Of a stretch of 64,000 nt of DNA, positions 1 to 8,587 are shown one piece after another. The number at the start of each line of letters is the position of its first letter. Position 1 is the stretch's first letter. The notes under the pieces are model-generated. The model saw nothing but the letters and a program-made list of their open reading frames with translations, ran no database searches and was not told the origin of the DNA. This DNA is from an uncultured Clostridia bacterium (GTDB lineage Bacteria; Bacillota; Clostridia; Oscillospirales; Oscillospiraceae), in NCBI GenBank assembly GCA_947649615.1, contig CANSSG010000004.1, forward strand, positions 28,874 to 92,873, read 5' to 3'. Position numbers and translations under genes: made by a program.

Positions 1-555
1 GGTGCATACGTCGTCAATGAGCAGGAACCTCCTCCCCCGCACCCGGTCCGGACGGAGGACGCGGTAGGCGGCCTTCACGTTTTCCGCCCTGAGGGACGGG
101 TCCGTCAACGAGGACTGCGCCCTTGTGTGGCGAACCTTCCGAAGGGAAGGTTCCGCCTTTACGCCCCAGATTTTCGCTGTTTCCTCCGCCAGCAGCCGGG
201 CCTGGTCGAACCCCCTCTCAAAATTCCGCCGCAGGCTGACCGGCACATAGGTCACCGCGTCGAACGCCCCGCCCAGCCGCTCGGCGGCGGCTTGGGCGAC
301 ATAGCGGGCAAACACCTTTGCCCGCCAGGACTTCTTCCCGAATTTCAAGGCCCGTATCCCTTCCCGGACCATGCCGTCGTAGTACAATGCGATAACAACG
401 GCGTACCGGTTTTCCCCTATGGCGGTCAGCGCCGCTTCTTCCTCCCGGAAGGGCAGGCTTCCTTCGCATGCTCCGCAGACGTCCCCCGGCCTTTCCAGCA
501 GCCTGCCGCAGAAGGCGCATTTCGGAGGGAATAATAAATCTAAAATAACAGCCAT
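1..555 (-). CDS. comF: ComF-family phosphoribosyltransferase-like protein (3' end outside window)
   Basis: ComF proteins are late-competence and DNA-uptake associated proteins with an N-terminal zinc ribbon and a phosphoribosyltransferase fold. The reading frame starts at an ATG at 553-555 (in-frame stop just upstream) and begins with LLFPPKCAFCGRLL followed by a second CxxC pair (CGAC), the usual ComF double zinc ribbon. The middle has VPVSLRRNFERGFDQARLLA, the conserved ComF block, and the frame leaves the window inside FLLIDDVCT, the PRPP-binding motif. The last 40 or so residues lie outside the window. It follows the large membrane-protein gene by 64 bases on the same strand, so it probably ends that operon. 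A strong AAAGGAGG lies about 20 bases upstream of the ATG, further than usual, with a weaker GGAAG adjacent. The family is clear; a role in transformation is not shown here. Confidence 0.9.
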   Translation of the reverse strand, partial: MAVILDLLFPPKCAFCGRLLERPGDVCGACEGSLPFREEEAALTAIGENRYAVVIALYYDGMVREGIRALKFGKKSWRAKVFARYVAQAAAERLGGAFDAVTYVPVSLRRNFERGFDQARLLAEETAKIWGVKAEPSLRKVRHTRAQSSLTDPSLRAENVKAAYRVLRPDRVRGRRFLLIDDVCT

Positions 556-619
556 CTTCCTTTTGGTTCCCCGCCGCCTCCTTTACTCTTTGCAGTTTAC
601 GGCAGGATATGCCTTTCCG

Positions 620-2839
620 TTACTGCCCCAAATCTTCCAACACCGGCACCGTCAGGCCTATGATATCCTCCAGTTCCGCCAGTACTGCGCTATACTCCCC
701 GTCCACTAATTCCGGGAGACCGGTGATCTCCCGAAGCAGGTAATAGCCGTCCCACTTGCTGTCCGCATACAGGACGGCGTACCGCTTCTGCCCGTCCTCC
801 TCGTACACCGTCAGCTTGCAGGCAGCGTCCAAATCTTCGCGGTACAGTTCGTCCTCCAAGTCCTCCCCGTAGGCGCGCCCCGACGCGGCCAGCCCGGCCT
901 GCCACGCGTCCACCACTTCCTTGGCGTTCTCCCCCGGCAGGATGGATGCATATACCCGCAGGCCGTGGGCTTCCGTTTGAACCGCTTTCCCGTCGTCGAA
1001 ATAGGCCGGGGACTCGCTGTAGGGTACAAAAACGTCCACAAACGCATCGTGGCCAAACAAATCCGTCCGGATATAGGCCGCGGCCATGTATGCGCAGTCC
1101 CGGACTTCTGAAACGTGTATCTGGGACTGGTAGTTCTCCTCCGTCACTTCCGGGCCTTCAAAGCGCACACTCTGGATGGTATACATCAAATTGGAGAGGA
1201 CTTCGTCCACGCCCTGGGCATCCTCGTTATGCCCGGCCTCCATCACGAACATGGCGCCGTTATTGGACAAGACGATGGCTGTATGGAACACCCGGCCATC
1301 GGTGAGGTACACGGACATAATGTTATACCATGAGCCTTCATCTCTTGGCGCAAGCGGCTCCGCATCCAGGTACACCGCGTCAAACCGGTCATAAAGGGAC
1401 GAGGTGTGGTATTGGCTGATGTACTGGCTCAGGGTGTCCCAGGCATCGTCCCCGTCTGCGCCGTACTGGGTGTAGGCCCGGTACACCGTCCCCGTCCCGC
1501 TGTCCAGGAAGGAACGGCCGCTGTTCTCAAAGGCCGCGTCCAGCCGGAACCAGATTTCTGACATCTCATATTCCACCACGCTCTCCGGTACGCGGATGGG
1601 GATATCCTTGACCGCCGGCGCAGCGTTTGTTTCTGTTGGGGCGTCCGGCTTGGTGTCCGGCTTCAAGGCAGGCCCCCCGCCGTCCAGCAGCATACTGAAC
1701 GCAAAGCATGCGCCCAGAACCGCCGCAGCGGCCAGCAGGGAAACCACCGCCGGCATCCAGCGTCCGGGTACGGGGCCTTGCACCTCCTCGCAGCCAGGGA
1801 CAGGCGTAAGCCCGGGATGGCCCTTGGGGATGGTCAGCTTCTTCCTCCGGCCCTTTTCCGTTTCGTAGCTTACCTTCCAGTACCAGTTGGTTTCCCGCTC
1901 CACCTGCGGATTGTGCAGCGGCGTCAGGGCGTAGGGGTTGTGGTTTGGCCCGCCGCCCTCCTGGATTGTGTTGATCTCCCGGAGGACGTCCTGCTTCACG
2001 GAGGACTGGCGGGTCATGGGCAGCTTTTCCCAGTCCTGAACCAGGCAGAATTTTCGCAGGTCCACCCGCCACAGTACGCCGCCCACCCGGGCGTAGAGGA
2101 CGTGGAAAGTATTGCACAGCATAATAGCCGGCATGGCGATGAAGAAGAGAATCAAAATGCTGAGGAATCCTCCAACAGCCAGAATGCCGCCCGTCTGGGC
2201 ATCCAGCAGAATAGGCGCGGCGACAGCGCCGGCAAGGAGCGCCACCATCAATACCAGAAGCGGCACAGTCGCGCTCAGCCGCAGCGGACGCATCCAATTC
2301 TTCCGGAAAGGGTAAATCTCCCCCTGCGCTTCCGGCTGATCCGAGACGGGCATGGATTCCCCGTCCGGATTCTTCTTTTTGAGAGAGGTTGGATCCCGGA
2401 ACGCGCCCACGATGACCGGTGCGCCGCCCAGCAGGGTAAACAAATACAGCATAGCCAGATTGCCGTAATAGGCACGGCTGATTTCCCCGTCCTGCAAAAG
2501 GACGGAAACGCCCTGGTAGGCGGCAAAGAAGCTCACCCCGCCCTCGCCGTCCAGGGCCTCCAGCAGCGCGACGGCAAAGCAGAGTTTATTGGCTATGTAA
2601 GTCATCAGCAGAATCACTGCACCGGAAATCACAGCGCCCCGCCTGCTCAGCCGCCCGCCCAGCAGGGCGTAGCCCTTCAGGCAGCACACCGCCATCACCA
2701 GGCCGCAGACTGACGCTACGTAGCCAAGCTGGTTGACCAGCACAATACAGGCTACGCCGATCAGGGAGCCTAAAAACGCTCCCACCGCACCTGCCACTAC
2801 ATTGTCGCGGGCTTCTTCTTGTTCCCAATCCAGTTCCAT
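620..2839 (-). CDS. large multi-pass membrane protein of unknown function with C-terminal extracytoplasmic domain
   Basis: 739 residues; I do not recognise the family. Residues about 15-145 hold four hydrophobic segments (for example GSLIGVACIVLVNQLG and GAVISGAVILLMTYIANKL). A second hydrophobic pair lies at about 190-245, then a soluble stretch of about 100 residues, one more membrane segment at about 355-380 (SLLAAAAVLGACFAFSMLL), and a 350-residue C-terminal part. That part starts with a Pro/Thr/Ala-rich linker and is mixed alpha/beta, probably outside the membrane. The start ATG has a good AGGAGGAAAG site. It sits 47 bases after the YczE-like gene and ahead of comF, all on the minus strand, so the three probably form one transcript. 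Possible roles include stress sensing or membrane maintenance, but nothing in the sequence decides. Confidence 0.8.
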   Translation of the reverse strand: MELDWEQEEARDNVVAGAVGAFLGSLIGVACIVLVNQLGYVASVCGLVMAVCCLKGYALLGGRLSRRGAVISGAVILLMTYIANKLCFAVALLEALDGEGGVSFFAAYQGVSVLLQDGEISRAYYGNLAMLYLFTLLGGAPVIVGAFRDPTSLKKKNPDGESMPVSDQPEAQGEIYPFRKNWMRPLRLSATVPLLVLMVALLAGAVAAPILLDAQTGGILAVGGFLSILILFFIAMPAIMLCNTFHVLYARVGGVLWRVDLRKFCLVQDWEKLPMTRQSSVKQDVLREINTIQEGGGPNHNPYALTPLHNPQVERETNWYWKVSYETEKGRRKKLTIPKGHPGLTPVPGCEEVQGPVPGRWMPAVVSLLAAAAVLGACFAFSMLLDGGGPALKPDTKPDAPTETNAAPAVKDIPIRVPESVVEYEMSEIWFRLDAAFENSGRSFLDSGTGTVYRAYTQYGADGDDAWDTLSQYISQYHTSSLYDRFDAVYLDAEPLAPRDEGSWYNIMSVYLTDGRVFHTAIVLSNNGAMFVMEAGHNEDAQGVDEVLSNLMYTIQSVRFEGPEVTEENYQSQIHVSEVRDCAYMAAAYIRTDLFGHDAFVDVFVPYSESPAYFDDGKAVQTEAHGLRVYASILPGENAKEVVDAWQAGLAASGRAYGEDLEDELYREDLDAACKLTVYEEDGQKRYAVLYADSKWDGYYLLREITGLPELVDGEYSAVLAELEDIIGLTVPVLEDLGQ

Positions 2840-2886
2840 GGATGCTTTCCTCCTGTTTACACAATTTTACCGGTATTCCCCCGGCT

Positions 2887-3549
2887 TTATCCTTTCACTT
2901 TCTTTAAAAACAGCGCACAAATCCGTCCGCTGACAGGCAGAAATATCTGCGCGCAAGGCCCTACCAGTCCCGCGCACACCAGCGTCCCCAGCCCTACTAC
3001 GCCCCCCAGCAGCCATCCGGACAGCGCAAAGGCGATATCCACAACAGTCCGCACAATGCCGAAGGGCTTGTGGGAAAAGTCGCTGATGACTACGGCCACC
3101 AGGTCGTTAGGCCCCGTCCCCGCCTCTGAGCGGATGACGATGGTCATGCCGAAGGCTAGGATCACACAGCCCGCTACCAGAGCCAGCAGCCGCCAGCCCA
3201 GGGCCAGCCCCTCCGGAAACAGCGGGGCTAAAAGAACCGTCCATACATCAATAATTGGCCCGCCCAGCGCCATGCACAGCACTGTGCCAATACGCACATA
3301 GCTTCTGGCAGCCACAAGAAGAACCAGAATGATGAACAGGCAGACCAGCAGATGAACCCTCCCGTGGGTCATCCACCCCGCCCAGGGCATCCCGCCCAAA
3401 ACCCGGAAAATACCTTGCACCAGCACGTTGAAGGGGTCTGCGCCCAGATTGGATTCCAAAAACAGCGTAACCCCCAGATGGGCCACCGTCAGCCCCGCCA
3501 GCAGCAGAAGCACCCGCATCCCCCGCTCGGCCCAGCTCATTTGCTTCAT
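2887..3549 (-). CDS. YczE/YyaS-type integral membrane protein
   Basis: 220 residues with five to six hydrophobic segments. The N-terminal block FLESNLGADPFNVLVQGI and the later SEAGTGPNDLVAV block are characteristic of the YczE family of small membrane proteins. Family members in Bacillus sit near surfactin genes and have been linked to lipopeptide production, but most, like this one, have no assigned substrate. First gene of a minus-strand group with the 739-residue membrane protein and comF. A sigma-A-type promoter lies 40-70 bases upstream and an AAAGGAGA site precedes the ATG. Family assignment is firm; function is open. Confidence 0.82.
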   Translation of the reverse strand: MKQMSWAERGMRVLLLLAGLTVAHLGVTLFLESNLGADPFNVLVQGIFRVLGGMPWAGWMTHGRVHLLVCLFIILVLLVAARSYVRIGTVLCMALGGPIIDVWTVLLAPLFPEGLALGWRLLALVAGCVILAFGMTIVIRSEAGTGPNDLVAVVISDFSHKPFGIVRTVVDIAFALSGWLLGGVVGLGTLVCAGLVGPCAQIFLPVSGRICALFLKKVKG

Positions 3550-3587
3550 AGGCGGTCTCCTTTGCTATGTAAAATTTCAGCGTCTCT

Positions 3588-3616
3588 ATTGTAACGGATA
3601 CGCCGCCGAATCTCAA
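3588..3616 (-). promoter_or_regulatory. sigma-A-type promoter for the yczE-like gene
   Basis: On the minus strand TTGAGA (3611-3616) and TACAAT (3588-3593) are separated by 17 bases, about 40 bases upstream of the start codon. Confidence 0.6.
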
Positions 3617-3678
3617 GCCTTTTTTTGACAGCAACCAGCGGCGGCGCCCGCCCCTTTATTTTTATGAGACGGCGCTTA

Positions 3679-3706
3679 TTGTAATCCGCCCAAATTGTGG
3701 TATAAT
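3679..3706 (+). promoter_or_regulatory. sigma-A-type promoter for polA
   Basis: TTGTAA (3679-3684), 16-base spacer, TATAAT (3701-3706). The polA ATG lies 34 bases downstream behind a GGGAGG site. It is back to back with the minus-strand promoter at 3588-3616. Confidence 0.7.
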
Positions 3707-3740
3707 CATAACAACTACTAACCCCCTTGGGAGGCTGAAC

Positions 3741-6392
3741 ATGAAACTGATGGTCATTGACGGCAACAGCATCGTCAACCGCTCCTTTTACGGCGTCCGT
3801 CCCCTGACGACCCGCGACGGCCTGTATACCAACGCCGTCTACGGCTTTATCACCACCCTGCAAAAGCTGCTGGACGAAGAAAAACCGGAGGCCTTATGCG
3901 TCACCTTCGACCGGCGGGAACCGACCTTCCGCCATCTGGAATATGAGGGCTATAAAGCCCAGCGCAAAGGGATGCCCGAGGAACTGGCCCAGCAAATGCC
4001 TGTGTTGAAGGAAGTCCTGGACGCTATGGACATTCCCCGGTATGAATTGGCCGGGTATGAAGCCGACGACCTCATCGGCACCATCTCCCGCAAGTGCGAA
4101 GCGCAAAACTGGGACTGCGTAGTGGTGACCGGCGATAAGGACAGCCTGCAATTGGTCACGGACCATACCAAAGTAAAGCTGGTTTCCACCCGCATGGGCC
4201 AGACCACCACGAAAGATATGACCCCGGAATCTTTCTGGGAAGCCTACGGTTTCGAACCCATCCATATCATCGACCTGAAAGCCCTCATGGGCGACGCTTC
4301 CGACAACATCCCCGGCGTCAAGGGCGTAGGGGAGAAAACCGCTATGGCCCTGGTACAGAAATACCAGTCGATCGACGCCCTCTACGCCGCTATGCCCGCT
4401 ATAGACGCTAAGCCCGCCGCCATCAAAAAGCTGGCCGAAGGCGAGGAGAGCGCCCGTTTGAGCCATCATCTGGCCACCATCATCACAGACGCGCCCCTGG
4501 ACTTCGGCCCGGGGCAAAACCTGCGCCGCCCTGTAAAGCCGGAATTATACAATGTGTTCCTCCGGCTGGAATTCAACAAACTGATTGATAAAATGCAGCT
4601 TACCCCGCCGGAAACACCGCCTGCGGAGAAAGCGGAGCAGGCGGACGTCACTGTCCATGTAGAGCAGGCCGCCAGCGGGGAGCAGGCGGAAAAACTGCTG
4701 GAAGCTTTCCGGCAGGCGGAATATGTAACGCTGCTGGCCCTGCCGGACCTGACCGCCGTGGCGGTGCAGTGCGAAACTGGGCCGGACAGCGCCCTGGTGG
4801 GAACGTTCTATTTTCACCGCTATCAAGGCGATTGGAACCGGCTGTTAGCCGCGCTGTTCGCAGGGGATATTAAAATTGTGTCCCATGACGTGAAAGACCT
4901 GACCCGGACGCTGCTGGAAAACGGCCTGCCGGCGGAGGGCTTTGTCTTCGATACCGCCCTGGCGGGCTATCTCCTGGACGCCACGGCAGGCCATTATGAC
5001 ATCGCCCGCTTGTTCGCTTCCTGGTTCAAGGAGGAACTGCCTAAGCCCCTCTATCTGGAACCGGACGCCTTTTCTCCCCTCAACAGCGCCGTCCAGGTGG
5101 AAGCATCCTTCCTCAGCTACCTGGCCGCTGTGGACGCCCTGTATGAAGCCATGCTGCCCAAGCTGAAAGAAACCGGCGCCGGCTGGCTGTATGATAACGT
5201 GGAACTGCCCCTGTGCCGGGTGCTGGCGGAAATGGAAACGGCGGGCTTCCGGGTAGACGCCGCCGCCCTGCGGCGTTTCGGCGAGACCTTGACCGCCGCA
5301 CTGGAAGCCCTGGAGGGAAAAATTTACTCCTATGCCGGGAAATTCAACATCAATTCCCCCAAGCAGTTGGGTGAAATCCTCTTTGACAAATTAGGGATGC
5401 CCGCCTACAAAAAGACCAAAACCGGCTACTCCACCAACGCCGAAGTCCTGGACAAGCTCCGGGGCCAGCATCCCATTGTCGCCGGGGTGTTGGAGTACCG
5501 CCAGTACGCCAAGCTGAAAAGCACCTACGTGGACGGGCTTCTGAAGGTCATCCCCTCCGACGGGCGGGTCCGGACCAGCTTCCAGATGACCGTCACCGCC
5601 ACCGGGCGGCTCAGCTCCACCGAGCCGAACCTGCAAAACATCCCCACCCGCACAGAGCTTGGCAGCGAACTGCGCCGCATGTTCACCGCCGCCCCCGGCA
5701 TGGTGCTGGTGGACGCAGACTACAGCCAGATTGAGCTGCGGCTGCTGGCCCACATCTCCGGGGACGAGGCTATGCGGGACGCGTTCCTCTCCGGGGAGGA
5801 CTTCCACACCGTCACCGCCGCCCACGTCTTCAACGTTCCCTTGGGCCAGGTGACGGCCAATATGCGCCGGGCGGCCAAGGCGGTGAACTTCGGCATCGTC
5901 TACGGCATTTCCGCCTTCTCCCTGTCCCAGGACCTTGGGGTAACTGTGGCGGAAGCCAAGGAATACATGGACGCCTATTTCACCCGCTTCCCCGGGGTGA
6001 AGGCCTACATGGACGGCATTATCAGCAAAGCCCGGGCGGACGGCTATGTGGAAACCATGTTCCACCGCCGCCGCGCCCTGCCGGAGATCAAGGCCAGCAA
6101 CTTCAACACCCGGTCTTTCGGGGAACGGGTGGCGCTGAATATGCCCATCCAGGGCGCCGCCGCCGATATCATCAAGCTGGCAATGGTAAAGGTGTTCCAC
6201 CGCCTGCGGAAGGAAAATTTGCAGGCCCGTCTGATTATGCAGGTACACGATGAATTGATCGTGGAATGCCCGGAGGACGAAACGGAAACCGTGAAAAAGC
6301 TGCTGGCGGAAGAAATGGAGGGCGTTTACGCCCTGGCCGTCCCCCTGACGGCGGAAGCCCACAGCGGGAAAAACTGGCTGGAGGCAAAGTGA
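3741..6392 (+). CDS. polA: DNA polymerase I
   Basis: 883 residues, usual length for a bacterial Pol I. Residues 1 to about 290 form the 5' nuclease (MKLMVIDGNSIVNRS start, EADDLIGT, GDASDNIPGVKGVG). The polymerase part has motif A DADYSQIELR (about 657-666, catalytic Asp658), motif B RRAAKAVNFGIVYG (about 708-721) and motif C HDELIVE (about 836-842). The 3'-5' exonuclease region is present in size, but the usual DxE of motif Exo I is replaced by hydrophobic residues (YVTLLALPD), so it is probably not proofreading, as in Bacillus Pol I. It fills gaps in repair and removes Okazaki primers. Its TGA overlaps the ATG of rimI, so the two are translationally coupled. Confidence 0.97.
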   Translation: MKLMVIDGNSIVNRSFYGVRPLTTRDGLYTNAVYGFITTLQKLLDEEKPEALCVTFDRREPTFRHLEYEGYKAQRKGMPEELAQQMPVLKEVLDAMDIPRYELAGYEADDLIGTISRKCEAQNWDCVVVTGDKDSLQLVTDHTKVKLVSTRMGQTTTKDMTPESFWEAYGFEPIHIIDLKALMGDASDNIPGVKGVGEKTAMALVQKYQSIDALYAAMPAIDAKPAAIKKLAEGEESARLSHHLATIITDAPLDFGPGQNLRRPVKPELYNVFLRLEFNKLIDKMQLTPPETPPAEKAEQADVTVHVEQAASGEQAEKLLEAFRQAEYVTLLALPDLTAVAVQCETGPDSALVGTFYFHRYQGDWNRLLAALFAGDIKIVSHDVKDLTRTLLENGLPAEGFVFDTALAGYLLDATAGHYDIARLFASWFKEELPKPLYLEPDAFSPLNSAVQVEASFLSYLAAVDALYEAMLPKLKETGAGWLYDNVELPLCRVLAEMETAGFRVDAAALRRFGETLTAALEALEGKIYSYAGKFNINSPKQLGEILFDKLGMPAYKKTKTGYSTNAEVLDKLRGQHPIVAGVLEYRQYAKLKSTYVDGLLKVIPSDGRVRTSFQMTVTATGRLSSTEPNLQNIPTRTELGSELRRMFTAAPGMVLVDADYSQIELRLLAHISGDEAMRDAFLSGEDFHTVTAAHVFNVPLGQVTANMRRAAKAVNFGIVYGISAFSLSQDLGVTVAEAKEYMDAYFTRFPGVKAYMDGIISKARADGYVETMFHRRRALPEIKASNFNTRSFGERVALNMPIQGAAADIIKLAMVKVFHRLRKENLQARLIMQVHDELIVECPEDETETVKKLLAEEMEGVYALAVPLTAEAHSGKNWLEAK

Positions 6393-6850
6393 TGGACTAT
6401 CAGATCGTCCCCATGACGGCCGCCCACCTGAGCCAAGTGGAGGAACTGGAAAAAATTTGCTTTCCCGAGGACCCTTGGTCCCGGCGGGTATTGGAGGATT
6501 CCCTCGCCAACGAAAACGCCGCCGCGTTTATCGCGCAGTCCCCAGACGGGAACGTTTTAGGCTACCTGTTCTTTTCCGCCGTCTTGGATGAGGGCGGGGT
6601 GGACAACCTGGCCGTATCCCCGGCGGCGCGGCGGCGGGGCATTGGCAGGGCGCTGATGGAAGCCTTCCACCGGCGCGCCGGGGAGAAAGGGCTGGCCCTT
6701 CTTTTCCTGGAAGTACGCCCCTCCAACAAAAGCGCCGTCTCGCTATATGAATCGTTCGGCTACCAAGCGGCGGGACGGCGGAAAAACTACTACGAGCGTC
6801 CAAAAGAAGACGCGATTATCATGAGATTGAAGCTTACGCCATGCAGTTAA
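6392..6850 (+). CDS. rimI: ribosomal protein-alanine N-acetyltransferase, RimI-type
   Basis: 152 residues. The ATG at 6392 shares bases with the polA stop (TGATG), the obvious coupled start; a longer upstream reading only overlaps polA. The protein is a single GNAT domain: PWSRRVLEDSL near 28-38, the acetyl-CoA loop RRRGIGRA at about 80-87, and a C-terminal LEVRPSNKSAVSLYESFGY block typical of RimI, which acetylates the N-terminus of ribosomal protein S18. It overlaps the following GNAT gene by 10 bases. The target is inferred from family similarity; other N-terminal substrates are possible. Confidence 0.85.
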   Translation: MDYQIVPMTAAHLSQVEELEKICFPEDPWSRRVLEDSLANENAAAFIAQSPDGNVLGYLFFSAVLDEGGVDNLAVSPAARRRGIGRALMEAFHRRAGEKGLALLFLEVRPSNKSAVSLYESFGYQAAGRRKNYYERPKEDAIIMRLKLTPCS

Positions 6851-7446
6851 GAACCCTGACCCCGGAAGAACTGAAAAAGGCCTATGAAACCGATTTGAAG
6901 GAAGCTTTCCCCCCTGCCGAGCTGAAACCCCTGTGGGCCATGGAGGAAATGCGGGAACGCGGCGTCTACGACCCTCTGGCCCTGTTTGACGCCGGCGGAG
7001 CGCCCGCAGGCTATATCCTGCTGTGGAAGCATACGGACGGGCGGTATATATTGGTGGATTACCTCTGCGTCCCCGCGCGGAAGCGGAACGGCGGCACCGG
7101 CAGCGCACTGCTGAAAGCCGCCATTGCCCACTACCCGCCCAACACCGTTTTCATCGGCGAGACGGAAGCCCCCACCGGCGACCCCGCCCGGGATGAAATG
7201 ATCCTGCGGCGGCTGGGCTTCTATGCCCGGAACGGCGCGGTGACGCTGGGGTACGACAACGCCCTGTTCGGCGTCCATTTCAAGACCATCTGCTGGGCAG
7301 ACCCCATGCCGGAGGAATCGGAAATCCTCCGCAAGCACCAAGAAATCTATTTGCAGCAGTTCGGGCAGGAAAAGTACGACAAATATATCCAAATCCCCTT
7401 GCGACCTGGAGAAAAATGCAAGGAAATCACTGACTGGACAGAATAA
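6841..7446 (+). CDS. GNAT-family N-acetyltransferase, substrate unknown
   Basis: 201 residues. The centre has VDYLCVPARKRNGGTGSALLKAAI, a GNAT acetyl-CoA loop of the R-x-x-G-x-G/A type, in a fold of expected length followed by a C-terminal extension (about 165-201) not typical of RimI. It overlaps the end of rimI by 10 bases and is the last gene of the polA-rimI transcript, directly followed by a strong terminator. The substrate cannot be read from the sequence. Confidence 0.75.
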   Translation: MQLRTLTPEELKKAYETDLKEAFPPAELKPLWAMEEMRERGVYDPLALFDAGGAPAGYILLWKHTDGRYILVDYLCVPARKRNGGTGSALLKAAIAHYPPNTVFIGETEAPTGDPARDEMILRRLGFYARNGAVTLGYDNALFGVHFKTICWADPMPEESEILRKHQEIYLQQFGQEKYDKYIQIPLRPGEKCKEITDWTE

Positions 7447-7449
7447 AAG

Positions 7450-7493
7450 GCGCAGAGGCCTGGGAAGCTTCCCCAAGTCTCTGCGCTTTTTTT
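7450..7493 (+). terminator. Rho-independent terminator after polA-rimI-GNAT
   Basis: GCGCAGAG (7450-7457) pairs with CTCTGCGC (7479-7486), with additional inner pairing, and is followed by seven T (7487-7493). The A-run on the other side is only four long, so it mainly serves the plus strand. Confidence 0.85.
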
Positions 7494-7502
7494 GCAAGCG
7501 GG

Positions 7503-8078
7503 TTACCAGCGGCTATTTTCGCCGTCGGAGAGTACGCCGTCCGTGTCATGAACCCGGGCGTTATCCAGCATCCGCTGGAAGGTGGTGGTGCTGGTAGTCC
7601 TTGTCAGGGCGTCCCGGCCCTCGTCCACCATGCCGGTCACCGCATCGCCAACATCATCGGCGGCGCGGCGCAGGTCATTGCCTACCCGGCTGCGGGACAT
7701 GGAACCGGCATCGTTATCGGACGCCGTGCCGCTGCCGTTTACCGAGCCGCTGGCGGTTCCATTTCCATTGGTCATGCTGCCGTTATTGGCGGTTCCATTC
7801 CCGTTGGTCGCGCTGCCGTTATTGGCAGTCCCATTCCCGTTGGTCGTGCTGCCGTTATTGGCAGTCCCATTCCCGTTGGTCGTGCTGCCGTTTCCAGTTA
7901 TGCTGGAACTGTCGTCTCGGTCGTAGCTGTCCGGATTGTAGTCGTCCCGGCGGTCCGTGCCGTTGTTGTCTACAGTGCTGTTGTCAGCGGGCGGGTCGTT
8001 GGCGTCGTCTCTGCCGCCGCAGGCTGCAAGGGTCAGAAGCATCGCCAGCGCCGCCGCAATCAGTGCTGCTTTTTTCAT
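7503..8078 (-). CDS. putative lipoprotein with tandem 12-residue Asn/Gly/Ser/Thr repeats
   Basis: 191 residues. The N-terminus is a lipoprotein signal peptide ending in LAAC (Cys20), followed by an Asp/Asn-rich region. Residues 64-111 are four copies of a 12-residue unit of the form GSTTNGNGTANN. The C-terminal 70 residues (SRVGNDLRRAADDVGDAVTG onward) look like an amphipathic helix pair and resemble the tail of small spore/envelope lipoproteins with DDVG repeats, but I do not assign a family. A TTAGGAGGAGG site precedes the ATG. The unit is repeated almost exactly at DNA level, so copy number could vary. Probably a flexible spacer displaying the C-terminal helices from the membrane. Confidence 0.8.
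   Translation of the reverse strand: MKKAALIAAALAMLLTLAACGGRDDANDPPADNSTVDNNGTDRRDDYNPDSYDRDDSSSITGNGSTTNGNGTANNGSTTNGNGTANNGSATNGNGTANNGSMTNGNGTASGSVNGSGTASDNDAGSMSRSRVGNDLRRAADDVGDAVTGMVDEGRDALTRTTSTTTFQRMLDNARVHDTDGVLSDGENSRW
7746..7889 (-). repeat. four tandem 36-bp coding repeats
   Basis: Four contiguous in-frame 36-bp units inside the lipoprotein gene, encoding residues 64-75, 76-87, 88-99 and 100-111. Copies differ at only a few bases (codons for Thr/Ala/Met at the third position of the unit). No spacers, so this is a minisatellite and not a CRISPR array. Confidence 0.85.
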
Positions 8079-8239
8079 CTGAATCTTCCTCCTCCTAAAA
8101 TCGCGCAGTTTGCGCTGGAGGTAGTATTTGCGGCGATTTGATTTTTACTGCTGCGAGTTTCTGCAAATTTTTCTCAAATTCGTATCGAAACGATATCAAG
8201 CCCTCCAGCGAAATCCTTACAGAGGACGTAAAGCACGGT

Positions 8240-8587
8240 TTATAAAACCGTCCGGGTAGCCGCCACGTCCACGCCGGTGCCGCACACGTCCGCCAGCACC
8301 ACGTCCCCCGTATGTACGGGAGCCTGAACGTCTACGGCGCATAGGGCCTGGGCGGCTTCCAGCAGCTTTTCCCTGGGAATCGGGCCAACGGTTTTCACCG
8401 GACACCGGGCAATGGCTCCGCCATGGAGACGAACCGTGCCGGTGAGGACGCGTACAGGATGCAGCAGCTCATTTTTCCCGTACTCCTCCCCCCTGGGGCA
8501 GGCATTACCCTCTACGCGGCAGCCTTCCTCCTCATAGACCCGCAGGCGGCAGCCGTTGGGGCAGACGATGCATACCAGTTCTTTCAT
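8240..8587 (-). CDS. DUF1667 protein (small Cys-containing partner of GlpA/GlpB-like oxidoreductases)
   Basis: 115 residues. It opens with ELVCIVCPNGCRL and has NACPRGEEYG, giving a four-cysteine arrangement (CxxC..C....C) suited to an iron-sulfur cluster or zinc, then VLTGTVRLHGG and PVKTVGPIPREKL, the conserved DUF1667 blocks. The start codon overlaps the stop of the preceding oxidoreductase (ATGA), so synthesis is coupled. DUF1667 genes are regularly found as the third gene behind GlpA-like and GlpB-like flavoproteins in Bacillota, which suggests a small electron-carrying or assembly subunit. Biochemical role not established by the sequence. Confidence 0.85.
   Translation of the reverse strand: MKELVCIVCPNGCRLRVYEEEGCRVEGNACPRGEEYGKNELLHPVRVLTGTVRLHGGAIARCPVKTVGPIPREKLLEAAQALCAVDVQAPVHTGDVVLADVCGTGVDVAATRTVL

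Noticed and set aside
3741..6392. Loss of proofreading residues in PolA as an anomaly
   Set aside because: Bacillota Pol I commonly lacks a functional 3'-5' exonuclease, so this is expected.
7746..7889. Tandem 36-bp repeats as a possible CRISPR array
   Set aside because: Units are contiguous without spacers and lie in frame inside a lipoprotein gene.
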